A stretch of 40,037 bases of DNA from Polynucleobacter meluiroseus. GTDB lineage: Bacteria; Pseudomonadota; Gammaproteobacteria; Burkholderiales; Burkholderiaceae. The position numbers and the translations under genes were made by a program. The stretch lies in NCBI GenBank assembly GCA_945901245.1, contig CAMDKY010000014.1:1-40037 (forward strand), in the 5' to 3' direction. The notes beneath the pieces are model-generated. The model was not told where the DNA came from. It did not search any database and saw nothing but the letters and a program-made list of their open reading frames with translations. Shown here piece by piece: positions 17,286 through 24,746 of the stretch. How positions within the stretch are numbered: the first letter of the stretch is position 1; the number at the start of each line of letters is the position of its first letter.

Positions 17286-18523
17286 TCCAGCAGGTCCCGC
17301 AAAATCCTGTTTTGATGAGATCGTTTTCAAAGCAGCTGATTCGGTGGCATACGAAACACGGACGACACGGTATGCCATGGCAAAGTATCACGGACCCCTA
17401 TGCGATATGGGTCTCCGAGATCATGTTGCAACAAACCCAAGTAGCTACCGTATTGGAGCGCTACCCCAAAATGATGAAACGCTTTCCCTCGGTAGCGCAT
17501 TTGGCCGGAGCCGATATCGATGAGGTGCTCGCGGAATGGAGTGGGTTGGGTTATTACTCGCGGGCGCGCAATTTACATGCCTGTGCAAAACAAGTCGTGA
17601 CGCAATATCAGGGCGAGTTTCCGGCAGACCCCATTAAGCTAGAAAAGCTCAGTGGTATTGGGCGATCGACAGCGGGGGCGATTGCTGCATTTGCTTTTCG
17701 GATAAGAACGCCTATTTTGGATGCCAATGTGAAGCGTGTCTTGGCTCGGCTTTTTGGTATTACTGGCGTGCTGCAAGAAAAAAAAGTGAGTGATTCACTT
17801 TGGCAACTAGCAGCCGAACTACTTCCACGATCACCCACGCAAATGTCGGTATATACCCAAGCCTTAATGGATTTTGGCGCCACTTGGTGCACAGCAAAGC
17901 AACCGGTTTGTGTGACGCAAAAAGCACAGTGCCCATTTGAAGGTGCATGCCAGGCGAATGCAAGGGATCAAGTACTCGCTATTCCAAAGAAGATACCCAA
18001 AAAGAAATCACCACAATTTCAGTGTACGGTTGGCATTCTGACGTATGGCAATGCAGTGTTATTGCAAAAGCGACCCGCTAAGGCAATTTGGGGTGGCCTT
18101 TGGTCCCTGCCAGAGAGTCCGTGGCAAGAGCAAGCAGACGCTGATTCAAAAGCGCCAGCAAATGAATTAACGGGTATGCAATTGATAAATACGGTTCTCG
18201 CTAATGGAGCTGTAAAAGACACCCCTACTTTATTTGCTAGCCCAGTAACCATTGGCGCTCGCATCAAACATGTATTTAGCCACCGCATTTTGCAGATTCA
18301 GGCCTATGAAATGCCGCTCAATGCCAATGCTAAAAAAGAGTTGGAAAATGCTATTCAGCATGGTGAGATCCCATTTATTTGGGCTGAGCTTGGCGGGCTC
18401 GAGCAGTATGGACTTGCTCAGCCAATCAGGCAGCTTTTGGAAGGGTGGAATCGAGTTCGCGATGCCGCTGAATCAGATCAATGCGGCCATGCAGTTCCGA
18501 TCGATTTGAAAAATAAGCCATGA
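17270..18523 (+). CDS. mutY: A/G-specific adenine glycosylase MutY
   Basis: MutY removes adenine paired with 8-oxoguanine. From the ATG at 17270 it has 417 residues (an ATG at 17315 is also possible). The catalytic glutamate is in WVSEIMLQQTQV, the helix-hairpin-helix reads LSGIGRSTAGAIAAF, and the catalytic aspartate is in PILDANVKRVLAR. The Fe-S loop reads C207-x6-C214-x6-C221-x5-C227, four residues longer than the usual x6-x2-x5. A NUDIX-like C-terminal domain (TVGILTYGNAVLLQKRP, GGLWSLPE) recognises 8-oxoguanine. The last 32 codons run antisense into rapZ, and the tail after LLEGW looks unlike the family. Confidence 0.95.
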   Translation: MPKAVIQQVPQNPVLMRSFSKQLIRWHTKHGRHGMPWQSITDPYAIWVSEIMLQQTQVATVLERYPKMMKRFPSVAHLAGADIDEVLAEWSGLGYYSRARNLHACAKQVVTQYQGEFPADPIKLEKLSGIGRSTAGAIAAFAFRIRTPILDANVKRVLARLFGITGVLQEKKVSDSLWQLAAELLPRSPTQMSVYTQALMDFGATWCTAKQPVCVTQKAQCPFEGACQANARDQVLAIPKKIPKKKSPQFQCTVGILTYGNAVLLQKRPAKAIWGGLWSLPESPWQEQADADSKAPANELTGMQLINTVLANGAVKDTPTLFASPVTIGARIKHVFSHRILQIQAYEMPLNANAKKELENAIQHGEIPFIWAELGGLEQYGLAQPIRQLLEGWNRVRDAAESDQCGHAVPIDLKNKP

Positions 18524-19319
18524 GTTGGTCAACCAAGAAAACGGAGCGGTGTTGCCCTCCGGTGCAGCCAATGGCTACCGTTAAATAGCTGCGGCCGTCG
18601 GCAATGTAGCTCGGAAGCCACTTCTCAATAAAATCAATAATGTCCTGTTCCATGCTCTTTACTACAGGAAGGTCTCGTAAAAAGGCTTTCACGGGTTCAT
18701 CGTGTCCTGTTAGTGGACGTAATACTTTGTCGTAATGGGGGTTGGGAAGGCAACGCACATCAAAAACCAAATCCGCCTCACTGGGCACTCCCTTTTTAAA
18801 ACCAAAGGATTCCAAAATTAAAGTGAGTCCATTGGGCTTTTCTTTAAGCAGATCATGAATCCAGGTGCGTAGGGTATGCGATGGAAGATTGCTGGTGTCG
18901 ATGCTATGCGCCTGCTCTCGAAGCGGATCGAGCAAGCTGCGTTCTCGCTCGATGGCCTCGATGATAGTGGCAGATTGATTCTGCTGCGCGCAAACGGCAG
19001 CAGACAAGGGATGGCGACGACGCGTCTCTGAAAACCGCTGCACCAAGGTATTGGTATCGGCATTCAGAAATAAAACTCGAACTTGGTGCTTTGTGCGAAT
19101 TGCTTCTAAAAGAGTCGGCAGCTCTGAAATCGATTGGCCGCGGCGCGCGTCAATTGCAACGGCAATGAACTCACGCCCTTCCTTTTCCATCGCAGTGATG
19201 AGGTTTTCCAAAAGCGGTACCGGCAGGTTATCGACACAATCGTAACCACTGTCTTCAAACGCCTTGAGAGCAACCGATTTACCTGAACCAGAGATGCCGG
19301 TGATCAGATGAATTTGCAT
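18426..19319 (-). CDS. rapZ: RNase adapter/nucleotide-binding protein RapZ (YvcJ family)
   Basis: RapZ family proteins bind nucleotides; in E. coli RapZ guides RNase E to the small RNA GlmZ. The 297-residue product has a Walker A motif (ITGISGSGKSVALKAFED) at the N-terminus, YDCVDNLPV next, SFGFKKGVPSEADLVFDVR near residue 168, and the conserved IGCTGGQHRSVFLVDQL near 245. It lies 1 base after hprK in the hpf-ptsN-hprK-rapZ run. Its last 98 bases overlap mutY in the opposite direction. Whether GlmZ-type regulation exists here is unknown. Confidence 0.95.
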   Translation of the reverse strand: MQIHLITGISGSGKSVALKAFEDSGYDCVDNLPVPLLENLITAMEKEGREFIAVAIDARRGQSISELPTLLEAIRTKHQVRVLFLNADTNTLVQRFSETRRRHPLSAAVCAQQNQSATIIEAIERERSLLDPLREQAHSIDTSNLPSHTLRTWIHDLLKEKPNGLTLILESFGFKKGVPSEADLVFDVRCLPNPHYDKVLRPLTGHDEPVKAFLRDLPVVKSMEQDIIDFIEKWLPSYIADGRSYLTVAIGCTGGQHRSVFLVDQLMAYFSNRSELHGRIDLIQRHRELDSTLPKAA

Positions 19320-19320
19320 A

Positions 19321-20307
19321 CTAGATCAAACGCCCTTGAATCTTCGGCTCTTCTGCCTCAGTAATCATTTGTACCCGCTGCCGTTCAATAAATTCTTTGA
19401 GCGTGTCGATGCCCCGCAACTGCAAAATAGTATTGCGGACTGCTGCCTCGACAAGCACAGCTAAATTTCGTCCGGCCGCCACTTGAATCTTCACGGTGCG
19501 GATGGGCGTTCCCAATACGTCAATAAATTGGGCATCAATCGGCAGGCGCTCAAACTCACCATCATTACGGCGAACCAATTGAACAATTAGTCGAAGCTTT
19601 AACTTGCGGCGTACGGCTGTTTCGCCAAAAATAGTCCGAATATCCAAAAGACCAAGTCCACGCACCTCCAGTAGGTCCCGCAGAATCACGGGGCAACGCC
19701 CCTCAATGTAGTCAGGACCTAAGCGCGCAAAATCCACTGCATCATCGGCGACAAGACCATGACCGCGGGATATCAGCTCCAAACCTAATTCACTTTTGCC
19801 TAGGCCTGACTCACCCATGATGAGAACCCCTAAACCCAAAATGTCCATAAAAACGCCGTGCATCGTGACTTGCGGAGCACCAATTTTTGTTAGGTAGGTT
19901 CGTAGGTGGTCAATAACCTCAGCGGCAGATACGGGGGTGGTGAACAAGGGGGTTGAAGAGCGCTGACAAAAGAGCTCTAAATCTGTATCGACTGCGCGAC
20001 CATCAGCCACAATCACGCATGGTGGGGTTTTGGACAGCAAATTGGCAATTTGTGCGTGCCGTTGCTCAGCAGTTAAGTCAGCGTGGTAATCCACTTCTTG
20101 CTCGCCAAAAATTTGGATGCGGCTGGGGTGAATTAAATTGAGGTGGCCAACTAGGTCAGAGGAGGCTGCCGCTGCACGTACTGCTTCTGTTGGGAATTTA
20201 CGATCCGAGCCTTCTAGACCACGAATCCAAGACAGCTTGAGGGCAGAAACATTGTCATCAAAAATCTGAAGCGCGGTGAGGCCCTCAAGCAGCAGATGTT
20301 GTGACAT
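19321..20307 (-). CDS. hprK: HPr kinase/phosphorylase
   Basis: HprK phosphorylates or dephosphorylates the PTS protein HPr on a serine. The 328-residue protein has an N-terminal domain of about 130 residues, then [20 protein letters not shown] with the P-loop GESGLGKS near residue 160, [10 protein letters not shown], and the C-terminal signature [16 protein letters not shown] near 218. It sits 3 bases after ptsN. In proteobacteria this enzyme accompanies incomplete PTS systems that regulate rather than import sugars. HPr and enzyme I are not in the window. Confidence 0.96.
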   Translation of the reverse strand: MSQHLLLEGLTALQIFDDNVSALKLSWIRGLEGSDRKFPTEAVRAAAASSDLVGHLNLIHPSRIQIFGEQEVDYHADLTAEQRHAQIANLLSKTPPCVIVADGRAVDTDLELFCQRSSTPLFTTPVSAAEVIDHLRTYLTKIGAPQVTMHGVFMDILGLGVLIMGESGLGKSELGLELISRGHGLVADDAVDFARLGPDYIEGRCPVILRDLLEVRGLGLLDIRTIFGETAVRRKLKLRLIVQLVRRNDGEFERLPIDAQFIDVLGTPIRTVKIQVAAGRNLAVLVEAAVRNTILQLRGIDTLKEFIERQRVQMITEAEEPKIQGRLI

Positions 20308-20310
20308 AAA

Positions 20311-20766
20311 TCAAGCACTCCATTCCTGAAGAAGCTGACATACCTTTTCAGGATCATCTTCGCTACTTATTCTGTCGCGGGTATTGGGATCCGAAAGAAG
20401 TTGTGCAATCGAAGAGAGAATTTCGAGATGCTGTTGCGTTGCTTTTTCTGGTACGAGTAAAAAAATAAGTATCGAAACAGGGAGACCATCGTGGGCAGAA
20501 AATTCAATTGGCTCACTGAGTCGAATTAAAGCGGCCACCGGCTCTTTTAATCCCTTAACTCTGCCATGCGGTATAGCAACTCCTGCACCTAAGGCAGTCG
20601 AGCCTAGGTCCTCTCGCGCATCTAAAAATGAAATAATCAGATCGGAATCAAGATCAAGCCGCTTACTGAAAAGGGAGCCTGCAGTTGCAAAGGCTTCAGA
20701 CCTGTTTTTGGCAGGACTATGAAGCGCAATGCAGTCTGTGGTGAAAAGATCAAGTAGGTCATTCAT
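20311..20766 (-). CDS. ptsN: PTS IIA-like nitrogen regulatory protein (EIIA-Ntr)
   Basis: PtsN is the terminal phosphoacceptor of the nitrogen PTS and regulates potassium uptake and other processes by protein contacts. The 151-residue protein has the EIIA fold with the phosphorylated histidine in GVAIPHGRVKGL near residue 70, preceded by LDAREDLGSTALG and followed by ILIFLLVPEKATQQHLEIL. Normal length. It lies between hpf and hprK, the conserved arrangement. Confidence 0.96.
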   Translation of the reverse strand: MNDLLDLFTTDCIALHSPAKNRSEAFATAGSLFSKRLDLDSDLIISFLDAREDLGSTALGAGVAIPHGRVKGLKEPVAALIRLSEPIEFSAHDGLPVSILIFLLVPEKATQQHLEILSSIAQLLSDPNTRDRISSEDDPEKVCQLLQEWSA

Positions 20767-20802
20767 ATGAAATTCATTATATGACTAGCCTGGTTAATCT
20801 GC

Positions 20803-21126
20803 TTATTCCGGGTGTTTTTCGTGGTGGTGGTCCTGCACCTTTTCTTTGTGCTTTACCACTTGCCGCTCTAGCTTACTAACAGAAGCATCAATCGCATGAT
20901 ACAGATCCGCGTTATGCGCTTCGGCATACAAATCCTTGCCTTTGAGGTGAATGGTGATTTCAGCGGTTTGCCGCAAGTCTTTCTCTTTGGCATTGTCAAT
21001 CATCAAAAAGATAGTCGCATCAATGACGTGATCAAAGTGCTTGCGTATCTTTGTCATACCGACTTCAATGTGAGTTCGCATTGCTGGTGTAACTTCAAAA
21101 TGACGGCTGTTGATTTTTAAGTTCAT
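20803..21126 (-). CDS. hpf: Ribosome hibernation-promoting factor, short form
   Basis: HPF binds the 30S subunit and holds ribosomes in an inactive state in starved cells. The 107-residue protein begins MNLKINSRHFEVTPAMRTHI and contains AEITIHLKGKDLYAEAHNADLYHAIDASVSKLERQV (shown in part by AHNADLYHAID), followed by a histidine-rich tail. It lacks the C-terminal dimerisation domain of long HPF. The ATG at 21126 is chosen because GGAGG lies 8 bases upstream; a TTG two codons earlier is rejected. The rpoN gene, usually just upstream, is absent. Confidence 0.95.
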   Translation of the reverse strand: MNLKINSRHFEVTPAMRTHIEVGMTKIRKHFDHVIDATIFLMIDNAKEKDLRQTAEITIHLKGKDLYAEAHNADLYHAIDASVSKLERQVVKHKEKVQDHHHEKHPE

Positions 21127-21180
21127 AAGCAATACCTCCAGAGTAGATGCGAAGCTCTAGTAAATCACATTTACCGCAAA

Positions 21181-21948
21181 TTACATACGGAAATTTTCAC
21201 CCAGGTAGACACGCCTAACCGCATCATTCTCGATGATTTCATCCGGTTTGCCTGCAGCAAGGACGCTACCCTCGCTAATAATGTAAGCGTGGTCACATAT
21301 ACCCAAGGTTTCCCGCACATTGTGGTCTGTGATCAAGACCCCAATTTGCCGGTCGCGCAAAAAACGAACGATGCGCTGAATTTCCCCAACAGCTATGGGG
21401 TCAACGCCTGCAAATGGTTCATCCAGTAAGATAAATTTAGGTTGCAGGGCGAGTGCCCGAGCAATTTCAACGCGACGTCGCTCACCACCCGATAGTGACA
21501 GTGCTGGATTGTTGCGTAAATGGGTAATTTGTAACTCCCCTAAGAGTTCATCCAAACGCGCTCGAATTTCTTTTTTCGAAAGCGCCTTGCCGCCCTGAAC
21601 TTGCAACTCCAATACGGCTTGAATATTCTCAGCCACATTCAGTTTACGAAAGACCGATGCTTCTTGTGGCAAATACGATAAGCCCATTCGTGCGCGTTCA
21701 TGAATTGGTAAGTGGCTAATTTCTTTTCCGTCCAAATTAATATTGCCGCCATCCAGGGGAACAAGACCAACAATCATGTAAAACGACGTTGTCTTACCGG
21801 CGCCGTTTGGGCCAAGCAAACCAACTACCTCACCGCATTTCACTTCAATGGAGACATCCCGTACGACGGTTCTCGAGCCATAGCGCTTTTGCAGGTTGCT
21901 TGCGATCAGTGTTGGGGTGATGGGGGTGGCTACAGACGCGGTGTTCAT
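21181..21948 (-). CDS. lptB: LPS export ABC transporter ATP-binding protein
   Basis: LptB is the ATPase that drives LPS extraction from the inner membrane through LptFG and LptC. The 255-residue protein has Walker A GLLGPNGAGKTTSFYMIVGL near residue 44, the LptB-typical Q-loop region GLSYLPQEASVFRKL near 93, the signature LSGGERRRVEIARAL near 152, Walker B FILLDEPFAGVDP, and the switch histidine in VLITDHNVRETL. It overlaps lptA by the 4 bases ATGA. The permease genes are not in the window. Confidence 0.97.
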   Translation of the reverse strand: MNTASVATPITPTLIASNLQKRYGSRTVVRDVSIEVKCGEVVGLLGPNGAGKTTSFYMIVGLVPLDGGNINLDGKEISHLPIHERARMGLSYLPQEASVFRKLNVAENIQAVLELQVQGGKALSKKEIRARLDELLGELQITHLRNNPALSLSGGERRRVEIARALALQPKFILLDEPFAGVDPIAVGEIQRIVRFLRDRQIGVLITDHNVRETLGICDHAYIISEGSVLAAGKPDEIIENDAVRRVYLGENFRM

Positions 21949-22505
21949 TGAATTAATACTTTACTACGGGGCGCCAAAATAGCCCGAGAAGATGGGGGCG
22001 CGCTTTTGGGGTGATTGGCGGGCGGACTCACGCGGTATTCTTGGGTATCGTCACGGTATTCTATTTTGCCGCCGCGTAAATGGTCTCGCATTTGCATATT
22101 CAGTAAACGCTTCATGCTGGCATCGCCAAGCAAAATCAGTACTTCCTGTTTGCCGTTGTAATTGACGTTTTTACCAAAGCCTTGCATAAATTCATTCGCA
22201 AGCCCTTCGCGACGTTGCCTAAACGTAGCAAGCGTTTTCGCATCCCCTTTGACTTCAATAAATTGATAGCCTTCCGGGTCAACCAGAATGTCGCCCTTAT
22301 CCCCGGTCACCACAATACTGCCCTTAATTAAGAGAATATCGCCTTGCAGTTTGTATTTTTGCTCGACTTCATTAATCGACACCGACTCTGCATTCAGAAT
22401 TAATGGCTTATCCTGATCTGCCTTTTCTGCTTGCGCAAGACCGGTTACTAAATTGAGCCCAAAAAATACAAAAGGCATGATGAGGGAGGCCGATCGCATA
22501 TTCAT
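21945..22505 (-). CDS. lptA: LPS transport periplasmic protein LptA
   Basis: LptA forms the periplasmic bridge that carries LPS to the outer membrane. The 186-residue protein has a signal peptide ending near GLAQA (residue 26) and an OstA/LptA beta-jellyroll domain: LNAESVSINEVEQKYKLQG, IVVTGDKGDI, and FQVKG-like IEVKGDAKTLATF. A basic tail with RAILAPRSK follows. Two ATGs, at 22505 and 22499, could start it. It sits between lptC and lptB. Confidence 0.9.
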   Translation of the reverse strand: MNMRSASLIMPFVFFGLNLVTGLAQAEKADQDKPLILNAESVSINEVEQKYKLQGDILLIKGSIVVTGDKGDILVDPEGYQFIEVKGDAKTLATFRQRREGLANEFMQGFGKNVNYNGKQEVLILLGDASMKRLLNMQMRDHLRGGKIEYRDDTQEYRVSPPANHPKSAPPSSRAILAPRSKVLIQ

Positions 22506-22510
22506 CCGTC

Positions 22511-23152
22511 TTATCGGGTTCCTTGCTGTGCAGGTTCGATGCGTCCTTTGACGGTGCCAAGTAATTGCATGCTTTGCTGCACATTATCAAATACACCACC
22601 TTCATTGGATTGCATAATAGATAGACCTTGCTCGAGCTCTACTGGCTTATCCGTTGTGATGATGTCGTCATTAATTAAGACTTGAAAGTAGCTCGACTTT
22701 GCCAACATATAAGGGCTGGCCTTTTGGGTTTCGCTTCCACTTTGCGGTGGCCGGTAAATTTCGACATTGTCGTAAAGATCAAGAATACTTAAGTCACCAT
22801 CGATGTGTCCGCGTTTAGCACGCACTGTGACAGGTGCTTTATCGGGACTAAACAAGCGCATTCGGGGTTGCATGAGATCAATCGATGCATCATCATCGTA
22901 ATGAATCAACTCTTTAGCCAAAATACGGTATTTGGTTTGTCCTTGCTCATTTAAATAAGAGAGCGTGCCATTTTTGATGCTGTAATCCGGCTCATGTAAG
23001 CGCGGACGCTCAATGACGTTTGCTGCTGGCGGCGTATTTTTTTGTACGAGCCAGAACGTAGCTAAGGTCAAGCCACCCATTAAAAGTAATGGCATCAGGC
23101 GCAGTATGGTGCGCACAATACCAAGCTTGACTTGGGCTACGCTTATCTGCAT
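22511..23152 (-). CDS. lptC: LPS export protein LptC
   Basis: LptC is a single-pass inner-membrane protein that passes LPS from LptBFG to LptA. The 213-residue product has one N-terminal helix (LRLMPLLLMGGLTLATFWLV) and a periplasmic jellyroll: PDYSIKNGTLSYLNEQGQTKY, LMQPRMRLFSPDKAPVTVRA, and GHIDGDLSILDLYDNVEIYR. The start directly follows the kdsC stop with no spacer. Homology is weaker than for LptA/B, but the order kdsC-lptC-lptA-lptB leaves little doubt. Confidence 0.92.
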   Translation of the reverse strand: MQISVAQVKLGIVRTILRLMPLLLMGGLTLATFWLVQKNTPPAANVIERPRLHEPDYSIKNGTLSYLNEQGQTKYRILAKELIHYDDDASIDLMQPRMRLFSPDKAPVTVRAKRGHIDGDLSILDLYDNVEIYRPPQSGSETQKASPYMLAKSSYFQVLINDDIITTDKPVELEQGLSIMQSNEGGVFDNVQQSMQLLGTVKGRIEPAQQGTR

Positions 23153-23725
23153 TTAGTTGCGCGCCTGACTGAGGAGTTCCTCGTAGCGATTTTGCGCTTT
23201 GAGAATCAGGTCGCATAGTTCGCGAACAGCGCCGGCGCCACCCATATTTGTGGTAACAAAGTGAGCAAAGTCACGGACGGCTTGGTGCCCCTGTGCTGGG
23301 CAAACGCGCAGTCCAGCATGTTTCATCATCGGCAAATCAGGCCAATCATCGCCCATAACGGCACAATCCGCAGCTGTAAGCGCTGTATGTTTCAATAGCT
23401 CATTGAGAGCGATTGCTTTGTTCTCTACCCCCATAAATACATGCTTAATCCCTAGCTCCTCGCAGCGAGCGAGCACCATTTTGGAGTTTCTGCCGGTAAT
23501 GATGGCCGTTTCGATACCGCATTGTTGCAATAGCTTTATCCCAAGTCCATCTTGTATATCAAAGGCTTTAAGGAATTCATTGCCATCCTGCCCAAAAAAT
23601 ACTTGGCCATTGGTGAGAACACCATCGACATCTAAAACCAGTAACTTGACGTTTGCCGCCCGCTCCCATGCCTGCGGAAATTGCACAGAAGGGTTAGTTT
23701 GGTGTGGATTAAATGCAATCGGCAT
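23153..23725 (-). CDS. kdsC: 3-deoxy-D-manno-octulosonate 8-phosphate phosphatase
   Basis: KdsC removes phosphate from Kdo-8-phosphate to give Kdo for LPS core synthesis. It is a HAD-superfamily protein of 190 residues without a cap domain: catalytic DVDGVLTNGQVFFG near residue 32, DIQDGLGIKLLQQCGIETAI, the second motif ITGRNSKMV, and CAVMGDDWPDLPMMKHAGL with the metal-binding aspartates near 130. It lies between kdsD and lptC. Confidence 0.96.
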   Translation of the reverse strand: MPIAFNPHQTNPSVQFPQAWERAANVKLLVLDVDGVLTNGQVFFGQDGNEFLKAFDIQDGLGIKLLQQCGIETAIITGRNSKMVLARCEELGIKHVFMGVENKAIALNELLKHTALTAADCAVMGDDWPDLPMMKHAGLRVCPAQGHQAVRDFAHFVTTNMGGAGAVRELCDLILKAQNRYEELLSQARN

Positions 23726-23742
23726 GAGATGAACAAGGCTTC

Positions 23743-24735
23743 TTAGAGTACTTTGGCAGCAAACAAATCATGCAGATTAAGCGCGCCTAATAGGTGGCCG
23801 CGTGGATCGGTGACAAGCAAATGATTAATGCGATGCTTTTCCATCATCTCAATCGCTTCTTCAGCCAGCAGTTCAGGCGGAATGGTGTGGGGTTTGCTGG
23901 TAACTGCATCCTTTAGCGTGACCCCAGTCAGGTCAGTTGATTTTTCAAGCAAGCGGCGCAGATCCCCATCGGTAAAAATACCGGCGACTGTCGAGTCCGA
24001 AGCCAGCATAACAACCATCCCCATTTTCTTAGCCGTCATTTCTAAAAGGGCAGCTGGTAGGTTTGCGTCAATCGAAATACTCGGGGTTTCTGCAAGGCTG
24101 CGCATTACATCGCTGACATACATCAACTGCTTGCGTCCAAGACGTCCTCCGGGGTGCGAGCGAATAAAGTCTTCTGCCTGAAAGCCGCGGGCATCGAGCA
24201 AGGCCACTGCCAATGCATCACCCATTGCAAGGGCGGCTGTTGTGCTGCTCGTGGGGGCGAGGTTAAGGGGGCAGGCTTCTTTTTCCACGCCGGTATCCAG
24301 ATGCGCATCTGCCAATTTCGCTAGCGATGATTCGGGCTTGCCGGTGAGGGCAATTAGTTTGGCGCCGGTGCGCTTGATGATCGGGATGATGGTCAGTAAT
24401 TCATCGGTTTCGCCCGAGTTCGAGAGGGCAACAAATACATCGTCGCGCGTCACCATGCCAAGGTCACCATGACTTGCTTCGGCCGGATGCACAAAAAAGG
24501 CGGGGGATCCGGTAGAGGCAAATGTCGCTGCAATTTTGCGGGCGATGTGGCCTGATTTACCAATACCGGAAACGACAATACGGCCACTGCAATGCTGCAA
24601 TAAATCAATCGCCAAAGTAAAGGCATTTGCGCCTGCGCCCTCAAGGCGGTTGCGCATGGTAATTAGCGCCTCTGCCTCAATCGTGAGGGTATCGCGCGCG
24701 AGCTTTAAGGTTTGTTCTTGCGTCTTCGCTATCAT
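23743..24735 (-). CDS. kdsD: Arabinose-5-phosphate isomerase
   Basis: KdsD converts ribulose 5-phosphate to arabinose 5-phosphate, the first committed precursor of Kdo. The 330-residue protein has an N-terminal SIS sugar-isomerase domain (VVSGIGKSGHIARKIAATFA, then HPAEASHGDLGM near residue 87, and SNSGETDELL) and two C-terminal CBS domains (about 205-330, ending NHLLVTDPRGHLLGALNLHD). The start codon is only 11 bases from the divergent antiporter gene. It heads the kdsD-kdsC-lptCAB run. Confidence 0.96.
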   Translation of the reverse strand: MIAKTQEQTLKLARDTLTIEAEALITMRNRLEGAGANAFTLAIDLLQHCSGRIVVSGIGKSGHIARKIAATFASTGSPAFFVHPAEASHGDLGMVTRDDVFVALSNSGETDELLTIIPIIKRTGAKLIALTGKPESSLAKLADAHLDTGVEKEACPLNLAPTSSTTAALAMGDALAVALLDARGFQAEDFIRSHPGGRLGRKQLMYVSDVMRSLAETPSISIDANLPAALLEMTAKKMGMVVMLASDSTVAGIFTDGDLRRLLEKSTDLTGVTLKDAVTSKPHTIPPELLAEEAIEMMEKHRINHLLVTDPRGHLLGALNLHDLFAAKVL

Positions 24736-24746
24736 GGGATGAGTAT

